Notes: generated by a model not told the origin, from the letters alone. Numbered from the stretch's first letter, positions 46,985-61,059 are shown. The stretch: DNA of 64,000 bases from Blastocystis hominis (GCF_000151665.1 NW_013171828.1:222817-286816); one strand, 5' to 3'. Numbers and translations are program-made.

Positions 46985-49070
46985 ATAATGATAATGATGA
47001 TGATGAATGGAAATCGAAAACTAACCAAATACACACCATTCATTCAATCATTCATTCAATGGATCAATGGATTGAACAGCCTTTCTATTCTTATCAGTAT
47101 TATTGAGTGTGAATGATGGATTGATTCTTTACGATATTCAACATTCATTTGCATTTTGAATCAGCTATCTTTCATCCATTGATTGATTGATTGAATGAGT
47201 GGTTTGTGTGATATTGAAGAATACGACATTCCATCCAAATATCGAATTGTGAAACCACGATTGATATTACTACGAACTACAACTATCAAGTATCAAACAC
47301 ATCCGATTTGATTCCATTATTATCAAATTGATAAATCCATGTTTTGTGACTCATTGATAAACAAACAAACAAACAAACAAACAAACAAACAAATGATAGA
47401 TAGTTGGATTGACTGAATGGTGAATCCAATATGATTTCCAATGCTATTCAATCGGATTCTATTCTATTCTATTCTATTGTAGTTTCATTGCCTTGTTTTA
47501 TCCATTTCACCTCTATTCTATTCTATTCTATTCTATTCTATTCTATTCTATTCTATTCTATTCTATTCTATGTATACAGTGATCGATTCCTATTCAATAA
47601 GTCAAAATCAATATCCTAATTCAATATCAATCATTGTATTGTATTGTATTGTATTGTATTATCTACCGATTTAACAATGGATTCACAAATGTGAATAATC
47701 ATCCAATATCAATCGATTCCATCCATTCCATTGTGTCACTATCAAATCCAATCTTATTATTCATGATTATTATTATTATTTTGATTATTCGAAGCAAGCA
47801 GTTTCCTATCAATATTGAACAAATCCTAGTTCAAACCTATTCAAACCATCATTTGTATATTATTATTATTATTATTATTTGTAGATTGGATTCATCATTT
47901 GTGAATGTTCAATATGTGATCATTGGGTCATTGGTAATAATAACGATAATGATGATAATGATCGAAAACAATGATTGATTGATTGAAACAACAATCATAA
48001 TTCAGTATCATTGTTAAAATGGTAAAGAAGAACATCATAATAATCAGGCAGGATTGATATTTTGATAATTATAGAATCATGAATTGTGATCAAGAATCGG
48101 TTTCAAACAAACAATCAAACAATCAATCAATCAATCAATGGAAATGTTCCTAAACAATGACGAATCACTGAACAAATCAAATCAAATCAAAATTATGGAT
48201 TTAATGCTTGATTTAGTGGACAAGATTAGCGAGAATGGAAGAAACATCTATGAATCAAATCAAATCAATCAAACTATACTCGAAATTGATTTCGATCGAA
48301 CTTTATCGAATGAAGGAAATAGATTGACATTTCGAAGATTTGGAATATCTAAATACTATCAATATTCAATATTCAGAAATACTTTCTAATGTCACTACAC
48401 GAGGATAAAAGAAGCTATATCCAACAGATGTTATTGATGTTAGATTTGGAAGATCTACAAAACAAATCATTTAACATGAATTCATTATTACTTCGCATTA
48501 TCAATGAACAAGATTCATTCCAATTTCTTCCTTCAAGTGCATTATAACCAAGTTGAATGGATTGTAATGATGGAAGATCTACAACAATCATTTCATTCGA
48601 ATTCATTCAATACTTTCAATTATTGTTGAGAAGGAATAACGGAATGCACGATCACCTAATGTAATGGATTGTAGATTTGGAAGATCTAGGCATCATTCAA
48701 ATATTCAATATCATATCAATACCTCGAATCACAAATGAACAATAACTGAAATTCCATGATTGACTTCCAATTGTTCCAATTTGAATGGATTGTAATTGTG
48801 GTAGATTCTTCAATTCAAAGTCTCCAGCATAATCACTGAAACTATATTCACCAATTTGAATGGATTCCAATGATTTGCAATTCAATATGTGGAATGATTT
48901 CGATTCATCAATTCCCCATCCATTCTTTTTCTGCGTAAATGAATTGTCTCCGATTTTGATCGTTTTCAATCGATTCAATCTATCGATTTTGAATGTTTGC
49001 ACTGATCCAAAACAATCATTGCCGATTTCGATCGATTCCAAATTATACAACAGTGAAACATCCCAATCAA
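46985..49070 (-). repeat. Repeat segment C, right copy
   Basis: Inverted counterpart of about 20195-22110: the LRR half of the type-1 gene at 48213-49731 plus about 1.1 kb of flank containing TAGAA/TTCTA, CAAA and ATT microsatellites whose lengths differ between the copies (for example the TTCTA run at 47511-47570 is much longer than its partner). Confidence 0.75.
48106..48113 (-). terminator. TGTTTGTT motif (minus strand) after the right type-1 LRR gene
   Basis: Plus strand reads AACAAACA. It lies about 100 nt after the stop at 48213-48215, in the position equivalent to 21131-21138 of the other copy. Confidence 0.45.
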
Positions 49071-49731
49071 CCAATACACAATAGTCAATCAGTTTCAAAT
49101 GTTTCATTCCGATATTCAGTGGTTTGCTTCCATCGCCTTCATAAATTTCTTCAATATCACATTCAATTCCATTATACCATTCACATTCATTCACTAATTT
49201 ACCATATCGATCATACACTTTTCCAATTCCAAATCGATTATCATCACACCAATATCCTTCATATTCAATACATCCATTATTATGATAACTCGTTCCATAT
49301 CCAAATCGTTTCCAATTGATCATTATGCCCTTGTATACCAATATTCCATCATCATCATACATTTCACCATATCCAAATGGAATTCCAAAATTGTTTTCTG
49401 TCAATACCAATCCTTCAAATCGACTTCCATGATCCAAATCCACGATTCCTTCTACTACTTCTATGGATTGTTCTTCATTATATGAAATAGCACCAATTTG
49501 ATGATTTCCAAACACTTTCAACACTTTCTGCTCATTGACCACAAATCCTTGATTCATGAATACTCCATTATTGAATCGCAATACTACACATTCTCTATTA
49601 CTCAATATGAGTGAAATCCAGCCATTTGGTTTCCATTCTTTACCCAAACATCCCTGCACACTTTGAATAATGGAACTATCAATACGATAGTTATTAATAG
49701 TAGAATTGACAAAATCAGCAATGTTTTGCAT
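48213..49731 (-). CDS. Type-1 MORN-like / leucine-rich-repeat protein, intact copy on the minus strand
   Basis: Starts at ATG 49729-49731 (MQNIADFVNSTINNYRIDSS..). MORN-like turns are followed by LRRs in the same order as the gene at 11425. All five introns are present with GT/AG ends, the first acceptor reading CCTAG before the DLPNLQSITLGDRAF exon; the final exon ends NVSSILANLVH with TAA at 48213-48215. The two intact type-1 genes differ by scattered substitutions and small indels in loop regions (an IEVVE deletion, the EE/KEKEG loop), which suggests selection on the frame. Confidence 0.8.
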
Positions 49732-50541
49732 GGAAATAGGAAGAAATATGGTAAAACGGTTTTTTTGGAAACAAGATCTGTTTCATTATTTCTCGATAGA
49801 ACACACGTCATGAATTATTGTGTATGGCTGTGATATGCTGGTATGTTAAAAACTAGAATACATATAATAAAATCTCATTTTCTCCACCCATTTCTATTTT
49901 TCTTTATTTCGGTGCATTTCCATCTATTCATTTTTTTTTGTGTTATATTTAGATACTTATAGCTATAATTGTAAATTATTACGCATTTTCATCACCTTTA
50001 TTCTCTCATGTCAGAATGGCTGTTCTATTAAGTCTATAATGGATATATGTTCTTCAAAATATATCAATTATGTGGTAGTTAATCTTGTTTTGCAACAATC
50101 GAACTCACAATAGTGAATACTGTTGGAATGGTCAGATTCGTAATAGAGAGTATGGCAGTAGTATGTAGAATGCAAAATCCATCATTTCTATTTGACAAGT
50201 GGATTATTGTATTGATTCTCTGTTGATACTTCGATTCTCTTCTGTCACAATGATCATCCATATTGAGTACAAAGAATGATATTGCAGAGAAAGGATTGTG
50301 GTTCATAGAGTAAAATGGTGAATAGGAATCATAGTATCATTAAACAAAACAATCGATTGAATAATATGATGGATGGAATCCATGAATCCTATGAATGAAA
50401 ACCTTGCTTTCTATTTGATCAACAAAACAATGTGAAATGCAATGTGATTAACATAGCAATAGTATTAAATAAACAAGTAATATTGAGTGAATGAATGAAT
50501 GAATATGCCATCCATCATAGAGATCTCTTCCACTCACTTCC
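48225..50541 (-). repeat. Repeat segment A, right copy
   Basis: Inverted counterpart of 10618-12950, from the truncation point of the type-2 gene through the CATT-repeat spacer and the type-1 gene. Confidence 0.8.
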
Positions 50542-51226
50542 ACTCCATCTTTCCATTCCACTTCGCGAGTAGCAATCCGAGTTTCTTCATCGATCCAGTA
50601 TCCTCGACCATTTCGAAGAAACGATTCTTTCGATTCATCATAAATGAATTCACCCACATAGAGGGGAATTCGATTCGAAGCGATGGTGTTGTTACCACTT
50701 CGCTTGAACTCGGTCATGATAGTTCCCTCGATTTTGCGAATGATCTCCACCAGCTTGTTACCCTTCCATATCCCCTCGAGCAGCATGGCGACCCACGTTT
50801 TCCTTCGTCATATTGGATGCCCCATCCTTCTCGTTCTCGCTTCTCGTTAAATTCACCATGATATATCAGGTGATCACTCGCATGCGAATAGATTTCCATA
50901 CGCTCGCCTCGGACATGGTTTATTATACGATGAAAATTCTGGTTGTCCCAGATTTCGTCAAATGATTGGACAAATGCGACGCATCCTTTTTCAAATCTGG
51001 TAAAGTCGCCGATTTCGCTCTCGTCTGCATCCACCTCGTAGTACATTTTCAGTATGCCATTTTGGAATAGGCAAACCTTCCCAGCTCTCGTCAACGTGTA
51101 TTCATCCTCGTGATCGCCTTGATAATATTGGAGGCTATACTTGCAGCCTCCAATAGTGATTTCCTTTGCTTCACCATGCGTTATGTAACCGTCCAGGAGA
51201 AATTCGCTTCCCTTAAGTTCTTGCAT
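50448..51226 (-). pseudogene. Type-2 MORN-like gene lacking its LRR half
   Basis: Starts at ATG 51224-51226 (MQELKGSEFLLDGYIT..) and follows the gene at 19219 to the WGI..YD block. An indel at about 50790-50810 then shifts the frame; the second part resumes as LLEGIWKGNKLVEIIRK and runs to DLYDGW. There the hinge and LRR half of the intact gene are replaced by a CATT tetranucleotide repeat and AT-rich DNA. The truncation point is shared with 10660 in the left block, so the truncation preceded the duplication. Confidence 0.75.
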
Positions 51227-52139
51227 TCTACCTATTTGGAATCACATATTCTTAGCCTCTACTCTTTGAATCCGTAATTTGTAGCCAAATATAAAGAATT
51301 TATGAAGAAAACAGAGAGATCAGTTTATTTCCTTACACCTAAGTATTCTTCATATTTAAAAATTATGATAAAGTGCTACCATATACACATTGGATCCAAG
51401 ATTTCCAAGTGAAGTACTCACTTGTGTTTCGCATCATTTTGTTCACATTTTTGTGGTTGAAATAGTTCGGAGGTATAGATATTTATAATAATAGTATCAG
51501 GATTGTTTGGAAACACTCAAAATGGAAAAGTCCATTTTGTTGTCTACTATGTCTGTATAGGTTGTATATTTATGATATCATAGTGAAATCGTGTTATGAA
51601 GCAAGGATTTGGTTGTTCACTCCACTTTGTCTAAATAGTCTATATTATCATTATTATTATTCTTTCGATAATCCAATCTATCCATCCATGATTCTAGCCA
51701 AATCATTTTGACTTGGGACTGGTTGGGTTTGAAAGCAATTCAAACTAGTAAAACTAGTAAATCGAATCAAATGGAATGGAATGGAAATTGGTTTTGGTCC
51801 AGTGATTTTCACACAAAGAACCTATCTTCGCACATCGTTAACCATTCACTCCATTTTCTATCATTTCCTTATCCTAAACCAACCAACTAACTCTAAATAC
51901 ACTTTCTTTCTATCTTTCTTTCTTTGTTTCAACTATCAACTCACAGCACTCTATTACTATTATTGTTATTATCAACTAGAGTCGTTTGGTTCCTCGTTCT
52001 GGATTATTCTGTTCATGTTTCTAAATCATTCCAACACCCTACACACTCTAAATCTACATTTTCCTTCTTTCCTAAACACATTTTCGATTCTCATTCAAAT
52101 CCTACAACGCTTCAACCATTCCACATCTCTACAATTCCA

Positions 52140-54990
52140 TCCATCCATCCATCCATCCATCTTCCAAACCAAACACCGCAACCATTTCTCTCTTTCTCTC
52201 TCTCAGCAACTACCAAATCGGTCTGGATCGTGGAAACGTGGAAACATCGCGACCCACGGCGCACCAGGCGTGATCGACGAGGTGGGCGCGGATGAGCGCG
52301 CCGGTCACGTCGTAGGCGAAGAGGAGGCGGAGGCGGAGGCGGAGGCGGAGGCGGAGGCGGAGGGGCTGGGTGACGGAGACCACGGTGGCGTTCTGCGCCC
52401 AGTTGGACAGGAAGAGATCCAGAGAGCCCGGTCGACTCTGCACACCTTCGTAGGGAGCCACGGACCCCACCCCATCGCCCACCAGATTCCTGCTCACTCA
52501 CACCCACACCCACACCCACACCCAGAGCGAACCGGTGAGCGAGGAGGTTGGCTCACCGTCCACCACCAACACCCAACGAATTCCGACGTGGCCATCGTGG
52601 ACACTCCGAATTGCCTGCCCATCCACTCGGCACTGCCCACTTCGCTCGGGACGCACTCCAGCGTGTAGGAAGTCGCGGGGATCCCACCCTCCAACACGTC
52701 CCACACATCGCGTCCCGCGGGGAACCAGACGGTTCGGCGGAAGGAGGAAGGAGGAAGTGGCGGGAGCGCGAAGCTCGCACGTGGCGGTGCAGAGATCATG
52801 GAAGGATCCGGTAATCGCCATCGCACAGTCCCACTCAATGCCCTCCGCCTGATTCCACACACACCGCATACAGAACCGCGGGGATCTTCTCTTGGCGGGA
52901 GAGATACCCGTTGAACGCGGCCACGCTCAGATAGATGGGCGCGTGCTGCACGCTCTGCACGCTCTGCACGCTCTGCACGCTCTGCACGCTCTGCACGCTC
53001 TGCACGCTCTGCACGCTCTGCAGGTCCAGGAAGCAGTTCGTGCTGGCGACCTCGCTCTCGCTCTCGCTCTCGCTCTGGATCACGGCCATCGACGCCATCC
53101 ACGAGCGTCGCACCACGTAGTACCGAATGCTGGCGCCGCCCAGCTCCGCCGGCTCTGCCCACTGCACGCGCAGCGAGGTCGAGGAGAGCGCGGCCACCTC
53201 GAGGTTCTGCACCGCGCCGGGCGCGACGACATACGCGGCGAGGGTGATGGGAGAGGAGGCCTCGGAGAGGATGGAGCACGCGGCGGAGCACAGCGCCACG
53301 CGCACCCAGTAGGCCACGCACGCATCGAGAGAGAGAGAGTTCGGCTTGCTGGACGTCGCCCTCTTGGAGGAGCGCGTCGGCGGCGAAGAGCTGGGAGTGG
53401 GAGCCAACCAAGGCCTGCACGAAGAGCTCGCACCACCACCAGACCCAGCGCACCTGCGTGGCTTCGAAGGCGGCAGCAGCACGACGGGCGCGGAGGCAGG
53501 GAGGGAGGCAGGCAGCAGCACGACGGGGCGGTAGACGGAGAAGGACGCGAAGGCGGACCAGGAGGCGCCCTTGCGGACACGCCAGCTGATGGCCATCACG
53601 CTGTTCACAATGGCGCCCGCCACCAACACGGAGCGCGTCTCGAAGAACTGGCTCTGCACATTGCTGCCCATCAAGGCCATCCATCGGGGCTTCATCGGAG
53701 ATGCCACTGCTCCAGGGAACCTCCATCTGCACAGACACGCTGCGCTGCGCTGCGCCTACTCCACTTCCCTCATACCAATCGCGCTCTCCACAATCCGAGC
53801 AGGCCACAACCGAACGCCAACCGAACACCAACCGAACGCCAACCGAACGCCAACCGAACGCCGGCGCGGGTCGAGAAGGTCGCGATGAGGGTTTCCGCGG
53901 GGAAGGGGAGGCCGTTTCGGGACACCAACCTGTTGGCATTGATGTAGAGCGTGCGTGCCTTCGCAAAACCGCGGGAAGGAGCCATTGAAGGCGAACGCGA
54001 AGGCGAACCCAATGGTGTAGTCGGAGATGGAGATCGCGGTGGTGGGATAGGAGAACGTGGCCTCGGCCAATTCAAACACGATGTGGATGTTCATGGGCTC
54101 GAATGGATCGTTCATCACCTCGCCCACGCCCACATTGCTCGTGCAGTACATCGTGGATTGCTTCCCATCTCCCATCGTCCACAGCGCCACGTCCCTCGCC
54201 CCATCGCCCGCCACGCAGCGCAGCGCAGCGCAGCATCGGCAGGATGGGCTGGCAGGAGCCCGTCCCCTATCGATCGATCGATCGATTCCCACTGCTGATA
54301 GGCGTTGCACCCATCCGTGATCATGCCCCACTAGTCCACATCGCACTTCGTATCCAACACTTGCCCCAAGTGCCCTTCCGGCTACCCCGCCGCTTCGTCC
54401 GCGGGGCACACCACCGCCACGCACCTCACCTCTCTTCCATTCCAACACTTCCCACACGCCCGCACCACGCACACCCCCACCTTCCCATGCTCCACAGACC
54501 CACAAATGCAGAACTGCACCGTCTTGGAACTCGCCTCCTCCCACTGGCCATTCCAGTTCACTCGGCTCCCATCAATCAGAGGCGAAGACCGTGTCCACAG
54601 CAGTTCGCATACTCCGCCTTCTTGTCCCATTCTCCCAAGTTCCACACACGCTCCGCTTCTACAAACCTACAGCTCTTGCTCCCATAGTTTGTCCTTTCAC
54701 TCATCGCAAATCCGTTCTCTCTACCACACTCTACCACCTCACAATATGAAAATGAAAATACGAGAAACAGAACAGATATCCTAGGCAAGAACGTCGTGCC
54801 TGTACCAGATACCTCCCACGTTGCAAGTTATCTCCATGTATCCGCGGTCGCACATGGCATGAATGGGTTCGCCACGTTGCACAGTTTGAAGTACAGAAAT
54901 TCCTCACTCGGAACACATTCCACACAGCAAAAATGGAACCAGGGTCCACCGCCATTATGGTATTGAATGCGTTCACGATACATATCTCAC
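52140..54990 (-). CDS. GC-rich multi-exon gene with fibronectin type III-like domain, right copy (boundaries approximate)
   Basis: Mirror copy of 15330-18301 with the same exon blocks (IHIVFELAEATFSYP, NGLPFPAETLIATFSTRA, QSQFFETRSVLVAGAIVNSV, PGAVQNLEVAALSSTSLRVQW, SLDLFLSNWAQNATVVSVTQP). Differences concentrate in tandem repeats. Ser-Val-Gln has eight or more units (about 52945-53020) against three in the left copy; Ser-Glu is shorter; an inserted tract of CGAACGCCAAC-type repeats (about 53815-53860) lies next to a presumed intron; the final exon shifts frame relative to the left copy. Whether both copies are expressed is not visible from sequence. Confidence 0.42.
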
Positions 54991-54994
54991 ACAC

Positions 54995-56192
54995 AGTTTA
55001 GTCAAAGTAACGATAGCGCACACTACACTAGCTTCTTCAAACACACCAACTTGACGACAGAACCCATCCCAGCTACAATACTTACACTCCCACAACACAA
55101 CACACAAAAACACATAGAAGTCCGAAAACAAAACAAAAGACAGGACATACAAGTCCAATTCCAAATTTTGAATACATTCAAACCCAGTAAGACGAATCTA
55201 ATAGCTTTGATTGTAAAACAAATGATTTCAAAAATACACAGGAATTGTGCAATTGTGAAAATAGTGTTGAAATTGGGTATGAGTGGAAGAATAGATTTCG
55301 AATAGGGAGGGAGTTGTTTTTACTGTGAAGTGGAAGGAGATGAGCGGAAATGGGATATTGTGGAATGAATAGATGGAAGAGTGTTGTTTCCAGTGGAAGC
55401 GTTTTGTTTTTCGTTCTATTCATTTGGAATTTTATCTAGATGGGATAGAAAGAAATAGGGTATGTAGAAGATGATGATAGGAATGAAAATGGAAAAGCTA
55501 GCGATAAGCAGTTTTTGGGTTATCATTTATAGTAATAATATGTAATATGTGTATAGTAGAATCGAATAGTAGAGTTTGTGAGAAAGGTGGGTGTGTCGTT
55601 GAAGAACTGAGCAAAATAAGGTAGAATACATAATATATTTTATACGAACAAATAGAGATATATTCATATTCCACTGTTTCTAGGTTTTTGGATAGTTGGT
55701 GTCCAGTTTTTGTCGTTTTGATGCACTCTGAACCTATCAGAGATTGTTATATTGCCAGAGAATACTATCCCTTATTCTAACCCATATAGTATCCCCCACC
55801 TGCCAAATAATGCAGAATATCTCCTATTTAAAGGAAGGATCGAATTGTACACCACTTCAATAGGGATACAAAGTGATTCACAATGTTGTTCTATTACGAG
55901 CATGAATAACAATAGTATACATAATACTTGCTGTTTGAGTTGGTTGATGAAAGTGAAATGCTTTGGTTCCCAACTCATTAGAATGAATAGAATTACTCAC
56001 TAATAGTGATATCAGTATTGTTGATGATAAAGCTGAAATCCATAAGAATGGATACTATGGGAATGAGTAGTTGTCCAATATCAAGCTGTGAGACATATCT
56101 GGCTGATTATTTGTTGGAGACAACAATCAAACTATTACTTTTCAGATATATAGATATATATATATATATAGAAGATAGACATTGATATCTAT
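54995..56192. other. Non-coding part of repeat segment B, right copy
   Basis: Inverted copy of 14313-15320 with ATAG/CTAT microsatellite (56155-56210) next to the structural gene stop. No gene seen. Confidence 0.5.
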
Positions 56193-57395
56193 CTATCTAT
56201 CTATCTTCTTGAATTCCTTACTGAAGTTGTCCTTACAAGATATCGTGAATGAGATGTACACATTCGAATTCAAGGAGATCGGACGGTCATTCGCATCTGT
56301 CAATACCCAATCAATGGAATCCAGATTCGATTGTTCAATCACATCGATCGATAGGTTGTCCCAGGTGATCATGTTGTTCAGTCCCATCGATACATGAATC
56401 AGGTTATCGATCAGCGGACTCTTCAGACCGAATGTTTGAGCATTGATACTACTGTACACTCGGATCACACTCATGCCATTCGTGATGTCGTAGGTTCCTC
56501 TGGTTATTAACACCTCGTGTGGGGATGTCCCCGCATCGATTAATATCACTTGATCGGATGGGACATTGTGCAACACGAAGTCAGTATACAACGACACAGA
56601 CGATATGGAACATTGATCGAATGACAGAGGATTGTCCAGCTTCACTTCCTTCTTCGTAGTATTACCGAACACTTCCATCATACTCAACTGGTTCATCGGT
56701 AGAATTGAGGAAGGCACTTGATCAAACACATCTTCGATCGTCAACTGGAGTTCGAATTCGCCGTTCAATCGCATGATATTACCATCCATATCGCGGAACA
56801 GGAACATCAATCGGTCGAATCGGGTTATCATCGGAATGCAGATGTCTTCCACGGTGCGGAGGTAATTAACCTCGGGATCGTCAATGATCATTGTGGTGAG
56901 CAGGTTGTTGTTCTGGTTGGCAATCTTCAGATCGGAGGAACGCACGAGAGACGAGTACACTTGGATCACTTGTCGATTTCGTGTGATATCAATCACGTTC
57001 GATCCATAGAACGAAGCAGATAGAATGACCATTCGCCCTTCCAAACCGAGGATTTCTCGAATATCCGGAGCATTGGTGAAATCGATGGTATGTGGATACT
57101 GGATATAAATACATCCATAACTCGAAGCCTTCGTAGATATCGAGAACGTAGTATCGGTCATGGTGTTGAGGATGGCAATGATTTGACCGATCGTGTAGTA
57201 TCCAGGAGGAATCGTTAGCTCCTCGTCATTGGAGTTCGTGACCACATTCGTAGAATCCACATTGTTGAACATGACTTGATTGGGTCTGAAGAGGACAGTC
57301 ATGGAAGTGATGTAGGGATTCCGATACTTAAAAGGTTTGATCCATTCGAACGTGCCGTTACTAGATGAGCCTTGGATGAGCAAAGAGTAGTGCAT
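56193..57395 (-). CDS. Uninterrupted virus-like structural protein gene (candidate minor capsid/penton of a Polinton-like element)
   Basis: 400 codons, no intron, ATG 57393-57395 to TAG at the edge of a CTAT microsatellite. Two related beta-rich halves: the first has PGYYTIGQIIAILN and ends with FLFRDMDGNIMRLNGEFELQ; the second has LITRGTYDITNGMSVI and a similar closing strand pattern. The text resembles the smaller structural proteins of Polinton, adintovirus and Polinton-like virus groups, and the link is supported by decayed copies lying next to polymerase and integrase relics at 38.2-41.4 kb. Lack of introns in an intron-dense genome also fits viral origin. The sequence TATGGTAAAGAGAG (minus strand, 57402-57415) lies just upstream. 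Which structural protein it is remains inference; a host-adopted role is possible because this copy stays open. Confidence 0.6.
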   Translation of the reverse strand: MHYSLLIQGSSSNGTFEWIKPFKYRNPYITSMTVLFRPNQVMFNNVDSTNVVTNSNDEELTIPPGYYTIGQIIAILNTMTDTTFSISTKASSYGCIYIQYPHTIDFTNAPDIREILGLEGRMVILSASFYGSNVIDITRNRQVIQVYSSLVRSSDLKIANQNNNLLTTMIIDDPEVNYLRTVEDICIPMITRFDRLMFLFRDMDGNIMRLNGEFELQLTIEDVFDQVPSSILPMNQLSMMEVFGNTTKKEVKLDNPLSFDQCSISSVSLYTDFVLHNVPSDQVILIDAGTSPHEVLITRGTYDITNGMSVIRVYSSINAQTFGLKSPLIDNLIHVSMGLNNMITWDNLSIDVIEQSNLDSIDWVLTDANDRPISLNSNVYISFTISCKDNFSKEFKKIDR

Positions 57396-57401
57396 GGCTT
57401 A

Positions 57402-57415
57402 CTCTCTTTACCATA
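57402..57415 (-). promoter_or_regulatory. Conserved motif upstream of the structural gene
   Basis: On the minus strand TATGGTAAAGAGAG ends 6 nt before the ATG. Related sequences precede the other copies: CTTTGGTAAAGAGAG (minus, 41384-41398), TAGGTAAAGAGG (left copy, ending 13808) and CTATGGTAAAG (plus, 38131-38141). A virus-type promoter or leader element is the simplest reading. Confidence 0.5.
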
Positions 57416-58430
57416 GAGAGCAGGGCAAACAGAAGGAATCTATGAATACCCGAGTAGTTAGTAATTGGCGTGGTTATGCGCGAAAATTGGATCCCTACAG
57501 ACGTGCGGCATCAGGGGGTGGCTCGGATGCCATGGAGACGAGGGGTGGAGGGGCGGATTAGCATGGCCGACCAAGTTGACAGGCAAAAATGGCCATTTTG
57601 GCGCGAAAAAGGTGGCCATAATTTTCTCGCAATACACTCCAATTCCCAACTACTACATCAGTATACTTGTTAAATCATAATGACTTTCTCTAATGTTCAT
57701 TTACCAAGCGATTGTAAGTTATTAAGCGTAACACTCATAGTTATTAAATTCCATCACTATTTTTATTTCACATGTTCATACATATCATCACCTAGTACTA
57801 GATATCAGAGAAAATGATTGTAATAGACTACAGTAACGCATTCTACCTAAAAGCCAAACTATACGATATGCATCTCGCATATACATTCCTAGCATTAGCA
57901 TTATTAACAATTCAAATGATCCATTATTCCTCGTGTATAAATCAAAAATGAAAACAAGTCACATCAAATTCTATTCTTCAAAATATCAAAACCATTATAT
58001 TAGGATAGCGAATATCATTCCACCACAAAACTTTACCAATTATCAGCATACCTTCTCCAATCGAAACTATACGATTTCCCTATCTATCAACCCATTTCCC
58101 TAAACCAACCAACCTACACACAAAAATCAACCCTCCTATGTAAGTTTCAAAAGTAAAACCACCATGTGACCTTCAACCTTCAAATTCCACCATCAATCCT
58201 TCTCCATCGCAACAATTTTCCTATTTAATCATCTACACTTTGTAAGTCGTTTGTTCATTGCGTATCTGACAAAAGCACTTCTCTGCACCTCTGCCTTTTC
58301 ACAATCCATTACTCTACGAGGCAGTACCTAACCATTGCAATTTCAGCAACAATCTCTCAAAGTACCTCGATCGCCCAAAAACCCACTCACTTACCCCAAT
58401 TCCACCCACCTTCTCTCACAGCATTGCTCA
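57416..58430. other. Intergenic region between repeat block and katanin gene
   Basis: Positions 57450-57650 are of mixed composition with several short G-rich runs and no family signature; the rest is AT-rich and changes gradually into pyrimidine-rich DNA near 58300. No tRNA or gene seen. The right edge of the repeat block appears to lie near 57440. Confidence 0.5.
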
Positions 58431-58438
58431 AACAAACA
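58431..58438 (-). terminator. TGTTTGTT polyadenylation motif of the katanin gene (minus strand)
   Basis: Plus strand reads AACAAACA. It is 43 nt after the stop complement at 58482-58484. Confidence 0.65.
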
Positions 58439-58481
58439 ACGTCCACCCACTTCTCACTTTCTCCACCCACATTTTTACACT

Positions 58482-60227
<1,746 letters not shown>

Positions 60228-60327
60228 CACGGATCGCAACAGGATTCGGAAATTCTTATTTGTTATTGAGAATCACTCGAGCATCCATTTTCCCGTTTTC
60301 ATTGGGTGCTTTTCAGAACTGACAGAA

Positions 60328-61050
60328 ATGGTTCAGAGTTCTGTCGATAGAAAGTCTTCTTATCGATCGATGACGCTACGTCTTTTGGACGTGTTGCTCT
60401 TTGAGGTTGTTGTACTGGCTCTGATTTGTGGTGTTATTGTATTGATTTTTCACGTCTACGACATATCCTTTTTTGCAATCTGAGAGTATTCAATTGTTTC
60501 CTTCACATGGTTACTTTTCATCGGTTCTGACTCTCATCAAATACGTGGCACAGTTGTTCGTTGCTATTCGATTTTCTGTGTTCGTTGTACGCGCCACTTT
60601 CTTCATCACTACGCTTTACGTGCATCAAGGTGGCTCAATGGTGGTTTTCTCATTTCCAGACCTGATCATTGCCTTTATATTTTTGCTCGTTGGTGTGTTC
60701 TATGTGTTCATTAAGGAAGACGTTATTCAGTCGCTGTAGCTCTTTTTGTTGTGAATGAATGGAATAGGATTCAACGTCTGGACTACTATGTCGACCCAGT
60801 GGTGCTGGTGATTGTACAGAAAGGATTCAAAACTGTGAAGCGTGAATTTTCTGTTTTTTTGGTCTATTTTACTTACCTGCTGATCGCAGTTCTTGTATGT
60901 ACCCTCGTCGAGTTGGCAGGACGTGCTCTTTGGAGAAACCTCGTGGACGACCTTCAGTTGCACGCATTTAACAAGAAGCAGTTGATAGATGGACTAAAGC
61001 AGTTTGGTATTGGGATCGGTGTTGCCAATGAGAAGGAAAAGCAAGATTAG
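60328..61050 (+). CDS. Multi-pass membrane protein of unknown function
   Basis: Three exons: ATG 60328-60330 with hydrophobic segment VVVLALICGVIVLIFH; a 31-nt intron (about 60453-60483); LIKYVAQLFVAIRFSVFVV, VVRATFFITTLYV and IIAFIFLLVGVFYVFI; a 32-nt intron (about 60737-60768); then LDYYVDPVVLVIVQKGF, VYFTYLLIAVLVCTLVELA and a soluble tail ending NEKEKQD. TAG is at 61048-61050. Four to five membrane segments, about 210 residues. I do not recognise the family. Its start lies about 100 nt from the divergent katanin start, so the two may share a promoter region. Confidence 0.75.
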
Positions 61051-61059
61051 TTTTTCGGT

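Larger units (their letters stand above)
50505..57395 (-). repeat. Repeat segment B, right copy
   Basis: Inverted counterpart of 13830-19940. This arm keeps the full structural gene (56193-57395) that is deleted in the left arm, while the left arm keeps the intact type-2 gene that is broken here. Confidence 0.85.

Noticed and set aside
10618-57395. Inverted arms as a simple assembly duplication
   Set aside because: The arms differ in gene content, deletions, frameshifts, microsatellite lengths and order of segments A, B and C, which an assembly error would not create; long reads would still be needed to exclude partial collapse.
57450-57650. tRNA or small RNA gene in the mixed-composition segment
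   Set aside because: No cloverleaf arms, A/B-box-like promoter or other recognisable RNA signature could be found by eye.
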